Shown: positions 49,977 to 58,408 of the stretch, in pieces
Position numbering within the stretch: the stretch's first letter is position 1
How the letters are laid out: each line of letters starts with the position of its first letter
DNA from: Candidatus Nanoarchaeia archaeon
GTDB taxonomy: Archaea; Nanoarchaeota; Nanoarchaeia; SCGC-AAA011-G17; JAFCDX01
DNA length: 64,000 nt
Direction of reading: 5' to 3'
Assembly: GCA_028717785.1 (NCBI GenBank)
Contig: JAQUND010000001.1
Span: 62,001-126,000 of the forward strand
Made by a program: the position numbers and the translations under genes
Notes under the pieces: generated by a model
Databases searched by the model: none
What the model was told of the DNA's origin: nothing
The model's input: the letters and a program-made list of their open reading frames with translations, nothing else

Positions 49977-51764
49977 ATGGCTCTAAATCTATTATCAGAT
50001 ATATTAAAAGAAAAGAATGCAGCATATGTAGATAATATGCTTAGTGGAAATGTAATCATTACTGAAAAATTAGATACTTATAGAATTCTATTTGAAAAAA
50101 TAAATGGAGAATTACATTTTTTTAAAAAAGATAATAGTGAATTAGGACTTATTGAAAGAGTGTTAACAAATATTTGGGAAGATGCTATAGTAGAATTATC
50201 TATTATATTAGCAGATCATGATTTACCCGAAGGAGTTAGATTTGGATTAGCTTATACTCCAATAGAAAATCCTATAAGAATTCCTTATTCTTCAATACCT
50301 AAATATATTATTACTGATATAACAGAAAGAGAAAATAATAGAGTAAAAAGAATATTTGAATACGAAGAAGTATCTCAGTGGGCTGAAGAATTATGTTTAG
50401 GGAGACCCCCAATTATTTTCGAAGGAGAACTTTCTAAAGAACAAAAAGAAATTCTTTTAGATTATGCATCTGGAAAATATGATAAAGTAGAATCCATTAC
50501 AGAAACTTTAGAAAATAAATTTAAAGGAACTTATTCAAAGGAAAAAATTATTGAAGGTATAATTATAAAAACTAAAGATCGTTTAGCTCAAATTATATCT
50601 TATGAGTTTGATCTTTTAAATGAAGCTTACCAAAAAAATGAAGAATCTCGAGATTTTTATGATTTAACTATATTAAGTCTTAATTCATTTTTTGAATATT
50701 ATAATTTTCCTATATTGGAAAGTAAAGTTTCAGATGAATTATATCTTGAAATAGTATGTGATATTTTTAATCAATATTGCAAAAATAATTCAGTTACTGA
50801 ACAACTTAAACCAGAATATCTTACCCCTCCAAAATTTGGATATACAGGAGAATTAAATACTTTACTAATTAAAAATAAAAAAACTCTTGAATTATTAGAA
50901 ACGGGTGGTAAAGTTTATGAATCTGTATTTAAAGTTATTTTATCTTCTTTACGAAAATATAAAAAAGAATATGGATTATTAAATGAAACTGCAATAAATA
51001 AATTTAATACATTCGTTTATTTAATAAGTGAAAAAATAAATAAACCTTTACCTCCATTTGATAATAATATTGAACTTATTTTAGAGGCTCGTTCTGATAA
51101 TATTGTTATAGATGTTCTTAAAAAGAAAACAGGAAAAGATATAGATAATATGAGAGTTATTGCTTCTATCCAAAAAGCATTTGAACCAAAAGGAGACCAA
51201 AATCCAAAAGGTAAAGAAAAATGTGTAGTTTATTTTTCTGAATTTAGACCTTTAACAATATCTCAAGAAGAAAATATACTTTCTATGAATAAGATGTGGA
51301 AATGCCCTGTAATTTTAGCATCTATAACAAGTAAAAGAAGGGTAAAAGGAGAAAGATTTTTATTCAGTGATAATTTAATAAAAGCTCAAATAAAATCTTT
51401 TGCAGATTTTAATAAAGAAATAGTTCCTGCATTTTTTCTTTTAGATGATTGGGACTTATATAGTGTATTTCATTATTGTAGACCTAAATATGAACCTATT
51501 GTTATTATAACAGATTCTGGTAAAAAATCTGATTTTGTTAATCAATTATATTTTGAAGAAGAAGTTATGAGTCAAAGGATAGGAGTTGAAAAAGATTTAA
51601 ATATAGGAGAAATGGAAAATAAAGATGCTTTACAATCATTTAGAGCTATTGAAGATAATGTTTTTTCTCAATTTAAAGAAGTTACTCCTCAACCAATATG
51701 GGCTTTATATGATTCAATGGAATCAGAATGGAGAACTTGGCAAGGAAAAATTTTGCTAAAATAA
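49977..51764 (+). CDS. fusion of degenerate ligase-type and HIGH-type nucleotidyltransferase domains
   Basis: The 595-residue protein starts with a ligase-like core: EKLDTYRILFEK (31-40) stands where KxDG is expected, and IIEGIIIKTKDR (191-202) matches motif IV. The Gly of KxDG is Thr here, so ligase activity is doubtful. From about residue 415, CVVYFSEFRPLTISQEENI resembles the strand and HxGH loop of NMNAT-type transferases with both His lost, and DALQSFRAIEDNVFSQFKE resembles their ISxxxVR region. It may therefore be a non-catalytic binding or virion protein derived from such enzymes. The neighbouring tagged genes suggest a virion role. Both fold calls are inference. Confidence 0.6.
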   Translation: MALNLLSDILKEKNAAYVDNMLSGNVIITEKLDTYRILFEKINGELHFFKKDNSELGLIERVLTNIWEDAIVELSIILADHDLPEGVRFGLAYTPIENPIRIPYSSIPKYIITDITERENNRVKRIFEYEEVSQWAEELCLGRPPIIFEGELSKEQKEILLDYASGKYDKVESITETLENKFKGTYSKEKIIEGIIIKTKDRLAQIISYEFDLLNEAYQKNEESRDFYDLTILSLNSFFEYYNFPILESKVSDELYLEIVCDIFNQYCKNNSVTEQLKPEYLTPPKFGYTGELNTLLIKNKKTLELLETGGKVYESVFKVILSSLRKYKKEYGLLNETAINKFNTFVYLISEKINKPLPPFDNNIELILEARSDNIVIDVLKKKTGKDIDNMRVIASIQKAFEPKGDQNPKGKEKCVVYFSEFRPLTISQEENILSMNKMWKCPVILASITSKRRVKGERFLFSDNLIKAQIKSFADFNKEIVPAFFLLDDWDLYSVFHYCRPKYEPIVIITDSGKKSDFVNQLYFEEEVMSQRIGVEKDLNIGEMENKDALQSFRAIEDNVFSQFKEVTPQPIWALYDSMESEWRTWQGKILLK

Positions 51765-51778
51765 AATAATAAAAAACT

Positions 51779-52549
51779 ATGAGTAATCAAATTCCATCAT
51801 TAGAAGAATTTATAGAAACTAAAAAATTAAATGAAGATGTTGATATACCTGCAAGTCTTTCAATTCAATATATGACAGTTAAAAAACAAATAGCGGATAA
51901 GGAAAATCAAAAAAATTTATTAATGAAACAAGTAGCTCAAAGAGATTCGGAATTAAGTATATTAAATAAAAATTTAATAGCTTTAGAAACTAAAGCTGCT
52001 CAATTACAAGGTAAAGAAGTTATTCAACAACAAAAAACGGAAGAAGCTAAACCAAAATCTCAAGCAACTGCAGGGGAAGCAAAAACTAATGAATCATTTA
52101 ATATTTTAGATGAATTAAATAAGGATTTAGATTTTGATTTTAAAGAATTTTCTTTAGATGAAGAAACTAATTTAGATGATATAGATATTTTAATTACAGA
52201 AGAGGAAGAATGGCCAGCAGAAAATGATGAATCAAATGAAGAAGCTATAGAAGAACTTTCATCTGATTATGTTTTTGCTTTAAGAATAAATGATCCTTCT
52301 GAAGAAAGCGAAATTATTTGTAAAGTTTATAGAAACAGAGATGATGATTTTTGGAAAATTAGAGTAGTAAAAGGAACTGAAGAACCTTTAGAAACTATGC
52401 AATTTGATCCTGAAATGGATATGGTTTCTATTATCGAAAGAATAGGCGAAATTTACGAGGAAATAGAAGAAGTTGATATGGATGAGTACGAAGAACTTCT
52501 TGACGATAAAGAAAAAAATGATGAAAAATACTTTAATCGTGAGAGCTAA
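51779..52549 (+). CDS. acidic coiled-coil hypothetical protein
   Basis: The 256-residue product begins SNQIPSLEEFIETKKLNEDV (FIxT, then LNE), has a coiled coil (MTVKKQIADKENQKNLLMKQ), a Gln/Ala linker, and a very acidic second half with a small beta domain (YVFALRINDPSEESEIICKV). Such acidic helical proteins occur in phage head cores. It overlaps the next gene, which starts with GTG. Confidence 0.6.
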   Translation: MSNQIPSLEEFIETKKLNEDVDIPASLSIQYMTVKKQIADKENQKNLLMKQVAQRDSELSILNKNLIALETKAAQLQGKEVIQQQKTEEAKPKSQATAGEAKTNESFNILDELNKDLDFDFKEFSLDEETNLDDIDILITEEEEWPAENDESNEEAIEELSSDYVFALRINDPSEESEIICKVYRNRDDDFWKIRVVKGTEEPLETMQFDPEMDMVSIIERIGEIYEEIEEVDMDEYEELLDDKEKNDEKYFNRES

Positions 52550-52937
52550 AACAATAAATGAGACTATAAAATATAATTGGGGTAAAGATAAAGTTGCTGG
52601 TAAAAAAATTATACCTAATAGATTTGTTTATCATATTTCTATACCAGAATTTAGAAAAGAAATTTATGAAAAAGGATTAATAGCTAAAGTTGGAGAAAGT
52701 TATTCTGGATGGGCTCAAGATAAAGATAAAATTATTTCAGCTATATTTGCTACAAATTCATTTGAAGAAGCAATTAAAAATTTAACTCCAGAAATAATAG
52801 ATTGTTGGGAAATAGATACATTTAAAATAGATAATGAATGGTTTATAGATAAACATTTTGAAAATTTTTCAAAAAATCCTCATATAGTAACTTTTGAAAA
52901 TATACCAATAGAAGCAATAAAAATAATTAAATTTTAG
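52539..52937 (+). CDS. hypothetical protein with partial tag (GTG start)
   Basis: The tag-like start VRAKTINET fixes a GTG at 52539, giving 132 residues read as MRAKTINETIKYNWGKDK. The FERG core is replaced by YNWGKDK. The remainder (IIPNRFVYHISIPEFRKEIY, then GLIAK) resembles a small ADP-ribosyltransferase/RES-like entry strand (VYHIS), but no catalytic triad is clear. A longer frame upstream to 52473 overlaps the previous gene and is not needed. Confidence 0.6.
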   Translation: MRAKTINETIKYNWGKDKVAGKKIIPNRFVYHISIPEFRKEIYEKGLIAKVGESYSGWAQDKDKIISAIFATNSFEEAIKNLTPEIIDCWEIDTFKIDNEWFIDKHFENFSKNPHIVTFENIPIEAIKIIKF

Positions 52938-53296
52938 TGAGAGCTAAAACTATAAATGAAATTCAATATTTTGAAAGAACCGGGAATCCATTAAATAAAT
53001 TAGATATAGGAATTAATGCTATTGTTTATAATTTTTTAAAATGGATAAAAAGTCAAGATGTATTTAAAACTAATACAGAAAATTATTCGGGTTTTTTAGA
53101 AATAGGAATAGACGATATAAATGATAAAGATCTTCAAAAGGGATTTATAAAATTTGTAGAAACTTGGCCAAGATATAAGCAAAAAATGAATAATTTAGGA
53201 TTAGATATTGAAGATGGAAGACCTGGAGCAATACCTACTTTAGAAAAAACTATGTTTACTGATGAATATTTGCCAGAACCAAATTATTATTCTTAA
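52937..53296 (+). CDS. FERG-tagged hypothetical protein (GTG start)
   Basis: The start GTG overlaps the previous stop (TAGTG). The 119-residue product reads MRAKTINEIQ, then YFERTGNPLNKLDIG. The body is helical with an acidic middle (ENYSGFLEIGIDDINDKDLQ). The tag confirms the GTG start. No known domain. Confidence 0.65.
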   Translation: MRAKTINEIQYFERTGNPLNKLDIGINAIVYNFLKWIKSQDVFKTNTENYSGFLEIGIDDINDKDLQKGFIKFVETWPRYKQKMNNLGLDIEDGRPGAIPTLEKTMFTDEYLPEPNYYS

Positions 53297-53298
53297 TA

Positions 53299-53655
53299 AT
53301 GAGAGCTAAAATTATAAATGAAATTCAGCATTTTGAAAGAGGATTAGATCCAAAAGAATCAATGGATATAGGAGGTATAAATGTTTCTAAAATTTGGAAT
53401 GAAATAATAGAGGAACCTTTGAAAAAATGGAATAAATTTATTAAATCATTTGAAGGAAAAATAATTTCAGGCAAATTTATTAATACAAATACTTTAATGG
53501 AGGTTAATACTACTATTAAAGTTGAAGAAGCTTTACCTGGAGGGGCAGGAGAAATAATGTTTCGCGGAAGAGAAAAAGGAAGTGATAATTTAATTGAAAT
53601 TAATACATTTAAATCATCACATTCAAAAATAATAATAAAAAATCAATTTTTTTAA
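53299..53655 (+). CDS. FERG-tagged protein, paralog of the product at 55124
   Basis: The 118-residue product reads MRAKIINEIQ, then HFERGLDPKESMDIG. The body includes KKWNKFIKSFEGKIISGKF and beta strands, and it resembles the product at 55124-55465 (EGKIISGDI and a SIKVIQA strand). The two paralogs flank an acidic gene. No known domain. Confidence 0.68.
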   Translation: MRAKIINEIQHFERGLDPKESMDIGGINVSKIWNEIIEEPLKKWNKFIKSFEGKIISGKFINTNTLMEVNTTIKVEEALPGGAGEIMFRGREKGSDNLIEINTFKSSHSKIIIKNQFF

Positions 53656-53726
53656 AACTTTGATGTTAAAAATAATTTGCAAAAGATTTAAAATAAAGAA
53701 GAATATATAGAATATATAAAAAAATA

Positions 53727-55037
53727 ATGTTAATTATGAAAAACAATTATGTACCAATAACTTTAGATCAATATCTAAATGAATCAAAAACAATAACCCT
53801 TAAAAGAGGTTATGGAGAAAGAGGACCTGTTGTTGTAGGCTCTAATGCTCCTATAAGAAATCAAATTCTCTCTTATGTTGCAGAAAGTCAACGTGTATCT
53901 AAAATGGATCTTAAAAGGTTTATTGCTGGTTTAAATGAAGGCAGTAGAAATCCAAATGCTTCTGCTATTATGTGGTTAAAAAGAAATTCACAATTTTTTG
54001 TTGCTGAATCAGCTAAAGATGGTCAAACTTATTATAGATTATCTGATGTAGGCATAAGGCTTACAAATAAATTTGTTTCAGCTTCTGCTCCTCTAGTAGA
54101 GGGAAAAGAAGGAGAAAAAAAAGATGACTATGATTTTCTTGATACTAAAAAAGGATATCCAAGAAAAGGTATAACTGATGATGAAAAAGAAAAAGAGGAT
54201 GAAGATCTTAAAGAATCTAAAAAAGAAAATAGAATTAAATCTATTATTGAAAATATGAAAGCTAAAGCAGCTAGTTTTTTAAATGAAGATGATAAAGGAG
54301 AAGAAGCTGATGAACTTTCTTTTGATGATTTAGATTTATCAGGTGAAGAAGAAAAAGATAAAGAAGGGGATAAAAAAGAGGATGACAAAAAAGAAGGAGA
54401 TGATCTTAAAGTAGATGATAAAGATAAAGAATCTGATGAGGGAGAAGAAAAAGTTGAAATAACTGAATTTATTATTACTGTAGATAATGCAGAAGAAGCT
54501 ATTAAGGAACTTGATGAACTTGGAATTCCTGCTGAAAAAGTAGAGGATGAAGGTTCAGAAGAAAAATCTGAAGAAAAAGTATCTGAAGCTGAAGAAACTC
54601 CTGAAGGAGATGATCTTGAATTAGGAGATGATAAAAAAGAAGGGGAAGAAAAAGAGAGAGAAGAAAAAGATGAAGTAACTGGTGAAGAAAAAATTAAAGT
54701 ATCTGTTGATCATTGGGAAGCTCTTAAAGGTTGGTTAGAAGGAAAAGGAGTAGATGTTGAAGAAATGTTTGGCGGAGAAATTGAAGTAGAAGAACCAGGC
54801 GAAGAAGGTCTTGAATTAGATCTTGATGATGAAAAAGGAGATGAAAGTGAAGAAGGACTTGAAATAGATCTCGATGATGAAAAAGGAGATGAAGGTGAAG
54901 AAGGACTTGAAATAGATTTAGAAGAAGGTTCAGAAGGAACCGATTTATCTGGAGAAACTCCTATTGCTGATGGTGCTGAAGGTCTTACTGATAAAATAGC
55001 TGATAGAGTTGCTCAAAAAATAGTTGATAAAATGTAA
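53727..55037 (+). CDS. highly acidic protein with N-terminal helical domain and C-terminal acidic repeats
   Basis: The 436-residue protein has a folded N-terminal part (about 20-115: NQILSYVAESQRVSKMDLKR and a RLSDVGIRLTNKF segment, perhaps a winged helix). A long Glu/Asp/Lys low-complexity region follows, with near-identical repeats around 355-410 (EEGLEIDLDDEKGDE units). The start may be the second ATG at 53736, giving MKNNYVPITLDQYLNES with an LNE site. Strongly acidic proteins are typical of T4-like prohead cores (gp22, gp67) or DNA mimics. No enzyme motif. Confidence 0.65.
   Translation: MLIMKNNYVPITLDQYLNESKTITLKRGYGERGPVVVGSNAPIRNQILSYVAESQRVSKMDLKRFIAGLNEGSRNPNASAIMWLKRNSQFFVAESAKDGQTYYRLSDVGIRLTNKFVSASAPLVEGKEGEKKDDYDFLDTKKGYPRKGITDDEKEKEDEDLKESKKENRIKSIIENMKAKAASFLNEDDKGEEADELSFDDLDLSGEEEKDKEGDKKEDDKKEGDDLKVDDKDKESDEGEEKVEITEFIITVDNAEEAIKELDELGIPAEKVEDEGSEEKSEEKVSEAEETPEGDDLELGDDKKEGEEKEREEKDEVTGEEKIKVSVDHWEALKGWLEGKGVDVEEMFGGEIEVEEPGEEGLELDLDDEKGDESEEGLEIDLDDEKGDEGEEGLEIDLEEGSEGTDLSGETPIADGAEGLTDKIADRVAQKIVDKM
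54811..54936 (+). repeat. short in-frame acidic repeats
   Basis: Three successive copies of a GLE(I/L)DLDDEKGDE-type unit, with near-identical DNA, near the C-terminus of the acidic protein. Slippage or unequal crossing-over probably varies the copy number. Confidence 0.7.
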
Positions 55038-55058
55038 TTTTTTAAATATACTTAACTT

Positions 55059-55086
55059 AAAAGCTCCTTTAGAGGAGCTTTTTTTG
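55059..55086 (+). terminator. intrinsic terminator after the acidic protein gene
   Basis: Stem AAAAGCTCCT (55059-55068) with AGGAGCTTTT (55073-55082), TTAG loop, followed by a T-run. An AATATATAAAATAAAAG promoter-like string follows before the next ATG. Confidence 0.88.
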
Positions 55087-55123
55087 TTTTTAGTAATTTA
55101 AATATATAAAATAAAAGATTTTA

Positions 55124-55465
55124 ATGAGAGCTAAAACTTTAAATGAAATTCAAAATTTTGAAAGAGGCCAAGATCCAAAAAAAGTTTTGGATTTAAATGG
55201 AATAGTTCCTTCAAAAAAATTTCATGAAATTTTTAAAAAAGCAAAACAAGAATGGTATGCTTACATAAAAGAATTATTAGAAGGTAAAATTATTTCAGGA
55301 GATATAAATGAATATAAAGCTCCTTATTGGGTTCCTGTTTCTAAATCTATAAAAGTTATTCAAGCTAAATATGAACTTAAAGATGGCGGTGGAATAAGTA
55401 TTTTTGATGAATCTGATGAAGAATTTTATATTAAACCAGGAGGAAAAATATACATAAGAGAATAA
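55124..55465 (+). CDS. FERG-tagged protein, paralog of the product at 53299
   Basis: The 113-residue product reads MRAKTLNEIQ, then NFERGQDPKKVLDLNG (the terminal IG is changed). The body (ELLEGKIISGDINEYKAPYW) is a diverged copy of the 53299 product. It is the first gene after a terminator. Function unknown. Confidence 0.68.
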   Translation: MRAKTLNEIQNFERGQDPKKVLDLNGIVPSKKFHEIFKKAKQEWYAYIKELLEGKIISGDINEYKAPYWVPVSKSIKVIQAKYELKDGGGISIFDESDEEFYIKPGGKIYIRE

Positions 55466-55476
55466 ATTTAAAATAT

Positions 55477-56037
55477 ATGAGAGCAAAAACAATAGACAAT
55501 TATAAAAAATCCGCTGTAATATTCGATTTTGATGATACATTAGTTAAAACAGATGCTAAAATTTATATTTATAAAAATGGTAAACAAATAAAATCATTAA
55601 CTCCATATGAATTTAATTTTTATAAAGCTCAACCGGATGAACAAATTGATATATCTGATTTTAAAGATCCTAGATTTATTATGAATGCTAGAAAATACAA
55701 GATGTGGCCTGCTTTAATTCGTTTGAATATGGATATTAAAAAAGGTCTATCAAATACAGATATATTTATTTTAACAGCTAGAGAATCTATTTGTAAAGGA
55801 CCAATACATAATTATTTAATTAAAAATGGGATAAATATACCAGAGGATCAAATTCTTACAATTGGAAAAGAACAATTAGATAGTTTTGATGCTGCATTAG
55901 AAAAAAAGAAAATCATTAAAAATTTAAAGAATACATATTCTGATATAACTTTTTTTGATGATAGCAAAGAAAATATTCGATTAGTATCGGAAATTGGAGG
56001 AATACAAACTTGTCTCATCGATGGCATGAATATATAA
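55477..56037 (+). CDS. HAD-superfamily phosphatase with tag-like start
   Basis: The 186-residue protein starts MRAKTIDNYKKS, copying the first seven residues of its tagged neighbours (MRAKTIN in the others). It goes straight into HAD motif I VIFDFDDTLVKT. Motif II is FILTARES, and motif IV is TFFDDSKENI. It may be a nucleotidase or phosphatase. The shared first residues suggest either tag erosion or a tag fragment retained for delivery. It is separate from the HAD gene at 32656. Confidence 0.75.
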   Translation: MRAKTIDNYKKSAVIFDFDDTLVKTDAKIYIYKNGKQIKSLTPYEFNFYKAQPDEQIDISDFKDPRFIMNARKYKMWPALIRLNMDIKKGLSNTDIFILTARESICKGPIHNYLIKNGINIPEDQILTIGKEQLDSFDAALEKKKIIKNLKNTYSDITFFDDSKENIRLVSEIGGIQTCLIDGMNI

Positions 56038-56065
56038 ATAAAAATTAATCAAAATAATAATTAAT

Positions 56066-56515
56066 ATGGTAAAATTAGTAGCAGAATCTCTTGAAGAAAA
56101 TAGATATCAGAGATTAAATGAAGAATTAAATTATGTTTCTGAAGGTTTACTTGGTAACTTTGTAGGCAAACTAAAAGAGGCTTTTGCTAGTTTAGCATCT
56201 AAATATCAAAAATTAGATAAAGCTAATGAAGCCGCTGTTAGACAATTTGCTCTTGAAGTAACTACTGCCACTTATGTTTCAGATAAAATAGAAACTGGTT
56301 TAAAACTTTTAAAAGCTTGGAGTCAGAAAGCTAGTCTAGAAAATCTTGTTAAATTTTTAGATAAAGCTGCTGCAGATAAATTTTATGGTAGAACTAAAGT
56401 ATTATACACCAATAAAATCCTTAATGTAAATTGGATAAAAATGGATGCTGCTAACCTTGAAAATATATTTGCATCTGGTGGAACTGGCGGTAAAACAGCT
56501 ATGGGTGGAGTATAA
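56066..56515 (+). CDS. hypothetical helical protein with Gly-rich end
   Basis: The 149-residue product starts MVKLVAESLEENRYQRLNEE, containing VAES and LNE elements like tag starts but no FERG core. The centre is helical (FVGKLKEAFASLASKYQKLD), the end is GGTGGKTAMGGV. The following protein contains AMGGVGSP, so both may share a domain end. Probably a virion component; function unknown. Confidence 0.6.
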   Translation: MVKLVAESLEENRYQRLNEELNYVSEGLLGNFVGKLKEAFASLASKYQKLDKANEAAVRQFALEVTTATYVSDKIETGLKLLKAWSQKASLENLVKFLDKAAADKFYGRTKVLYTNKILNVNWIKMDAANLENIFASGGTGGKTAMGGV

Positions 56516-56523
56516 ATAATATT

Positions 56524-57384
56524 ATGAAAGCCATTTTTGTAAAATCTACTTTCGAGAGGGCTAATAGTTCTCTCGAAAGATGTCTTGTAGAATTTGAAAG
56601 ATCAGATCAAAAAAAAATTTCTCCTATTGATTTAAATATTGGAATTATACAAAAAATTTTCGATAAAACATCAGGAGAATGGGGAGATGGTAAATGCGCA
56701 TATTCCTATAGTATATATGGTCCAAAAAATTGGATGGATATTATTAAATGGCTTAGAAAAGAAGGATTTACTCCTATGGAAACTGAAGAAATTTTAAGAA
56801 GTAAACTTATGAGGTGGACTGGGGATAAAGCTAATAAAAGTGAAAATGTTACTTTAAAAGATTTTAAAAAATTTAATAATGAATTATATAAAGGGAAAAC
56901 TCAAATAGATGAATTTTTAGATAAAGAAATTAGACCAAATAAAGAAGAATATTTAAAACGAACTGGATTTAATGAAAATGTAAATGAGGATGCTATGGGA
57001 GGTGTAGGTTCTCCAATGTCTACATTAAATAATACACCAGGAATGGGGAATGCTCAACCTGCACAAATGGCTGCAATGACAGGTTCTCAACAACAATCTC
57101 CATTAGCAAAAGGTTCTGGTGATAAATGGGGAAATACTATTAAAAGTAAACCCTATACTCAAGCTAAATCAATTACTACCAAAAAGAAGAAAAAGAAGAA
57201 AAAATTAGAAGAAGAAAATATTAATCCTTATGATAAATTAGGGGTTGCAATGGCTAAAAAAATGAAAGTTCCTATAACATTCAAAAAACATAAAAAAGAT
57301 CAAGGGGTATCTCAAAAAAGAATAGGAGAATCTATAATGACTTTAGAAAAATTTCAAAAACTACAAGAATCCAGGGAAAAGTAA
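56524..57384 (+). CDS. diverged FERG-tagged, low-complexity virion-like protein
   Basis: The 286-residue product begins MKAIFVKSTFERANSSLERC and then has VEFERSDQKKISPIDLNIG, which fits a duplicated and stretched tag. After a helical domain (about 45-155) come VNEDAMGGVGSPM, a Gln/Met/Pro-rich linker, a run of eight Lys, and a C-terminal helix. The linker and basic stretch suggest a packaged, DNA-associated protein. A 10-bp inverted repeat lies at its start (56549-56579). Confidence 0.6.
   Translation: MKAIFVKSTFERANSSLERCLVEFERSDQKKISPIDLNIGIIQKIFDKTSGEWGDGKCAYSYSIYGPKNWMDIIKWLRKEGFTPMETEEILRSKLMRWTGDKANKSENVTLKDFKKFNNELYKGKTQIDEFLDKEIRPNKEEYLKRTGFNENVNEDAMGGVGSPMSTLNNTPGMGNAQPAQMAAMTGSQQQSPLAKGSGDKWGNTIKSKPYTQAKSITTKKKKKKKKLEEENINPYDKLGVAMAKKMKVPITFKKHKKDQGVSQKRIGESIMTLEKFQKLQESREK
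56549..56579 (+). repeat. 10-bp perfect inverted repeat near a gene start
   Basis: CTTTCGAGAG (56549-56558) and CTCTCGAAAG (56570-56579) form a stem with an 11-base loop within codons 9-19 of the 286-residue gene. It codes for two x-E-R units (FER, LER). It may slow translation or reflect local inverted duplication. Confidence 0.6.
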
Positions 57385-57399
57385 ATTTTTCCCTTTTTT
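57374..57399 (+). terminator. intrinsic terminator overlapping the stop codon
   Basis: GGGAAAA (57374-57380) pairs with TTTTCCC (57387-57393), with the gene's TAA in the loop, and six T follow. It ends the second tagged-gene block. Confidence 0.8.
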
Positions 57400-57455
57400 G
57401 TTAAAACCTTTTATATTGTTACCTGTATAAAGATTAAATATTTAAATTTTATATA

Positions 57456-58160
57456 ATGGCAAAAGAATTCATAAAATTTTTAAAGATTAGAAAAGTTAAA
57501 AATCCTTCAAGAGGATATCCAACGGATGCAGGTATAGATTTTTATGTTCCCGAATTTACTCCTCGATTTATTAAAGATCTCAAAGATAAAAATCCAGATA
57601 TTTTTGATCCCGGTGTTACTTCACATTCTCTTCCATATGGTAGTGGATTAGTAACATCTAGTAGTTGTTGTGGAACTATTACTTTACAAAATCCTCCTGT
57701 TGTTGTAACTTATGATTTAGATGATAAAAATGATACCTTTTTTAAATTTGATGAAGAAAAAGGAGAAAATTATTTTTTACTCCCCCCACATAGTAAAGTG
57801 CTTATCCCATCTGGTTTAAAATCTCGTATGGTTAGTTCTGGTCGTGCTCTTATTGCATCAAATAAATCTGGTATAGCTTCTAAATATGGAGTAATTTTTG
57901 GAGCTCAAGTAGTAGATTATACATATCAAGGAGAAATTCATATTAATGTTATAAATACTTCTACAAAAGTAGTAAGAATTTATGAAAATATGAAACTTAT
58001 TCAATTCATTGAAACCCCTATTTTTACTTCAGAAATAGAAGTAACTGAATCTAATGATTTTTTATCAGAAGGAGGATTAGAATTAGAATCTAAAAATTTT
58101 TATAAAGGTATGATAACTGATCGTGGAGATGGGGGATTTGGATCTACAGATAAAAAATAA
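57456..58160 (+). CDS. dut: dUTPase (trimeric type)
   Basis: The 234-residue protein has the five dUTPase motifs: TDAGIDFYVP (1), SNKSGIASKYGV (2, in place of the usual RSG), YQGEIHINVINT (3), the MKLIQFI strand (4), and a C-terminal DRGDGGFGSTD (5, the P-loop-like lid). An insert of about 60 residues after motif 1 contains SSSCCGTI, which makes it longer than the typical 150-residue subunit. It hydrolyses dUTP to dUMP, supplying ThyX and keeping uracil out of DNA. Confidence 0.88.
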   Translation: MAKEFIKFLKIRKVKNPSRGYPTDAGIDFYVPEFTPRFIKDLKDKNPDIFDPGVTSHSLPYGSGLVTSSSCCGTITLQNPPVVVTYDLDDKNDTFFKFDEEKGENYFLLPPHSKVLIPSGLKSRMVSSGRALIASNKSGIASKYGVIFGAQVVDYTYQGEIHINVINTSTKVVRIYENMKLIQFIETPIFTSEIEVTESNDFLSEGGLELESKNFYKGMITDRGDGGFGSTDKK

Positions 58161-58171
58161 AAATAAAAACT

Positions 58172-58408
58172 ATGTTAGTATTAAATTTATTCATGTTAAA
58201 AACTATAGAAGATAGTTTTAAAGATAGTAATTCATGTTATAATTCTTTACAAATTATGATAGATCAAGTTTTAAATTGGAAAGAATCTTCTTTTAAATTT
58301 GCCCCCGATAATATTAGATTAGCAATAAAAACTTTAAAGAATTTTAAAGTTTTAGAAGAAATTGATGAAGAAGATTCTAAAATCAAAATTCAACAGTTAA
58401 ATTCATAA
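58172..58408 (+). CDS. small hypothetical protein
   Basis: The 78-residue product is mostly helical (NSCYNSLQIMIDQVLNWKE, then DNIRLAIKTLKNFKVLEEI) with an acidic C-terminal end. It lies 11 bases after dut and shares one base with the next gene. No motif recognised. Genomic context suggests nucleotide metabolism or replication. Confidence 0.55.
   Translation: MLVLNLFMLKTIEDSFKDSNSCYNSLQIMIDQVLNWKESSFKFAPDNIRLAIKTLKNFKVLEEIDEEDSKIKIQQLNS

Noticed and set aside
52473..52538. Earlier ATG for the partial-tag gene at 52539
   Set aside because: The residues before GTG are an out-of-frame reading of the previous gene, while VRAKTINE at the GTG matches neighbouring tag starts.
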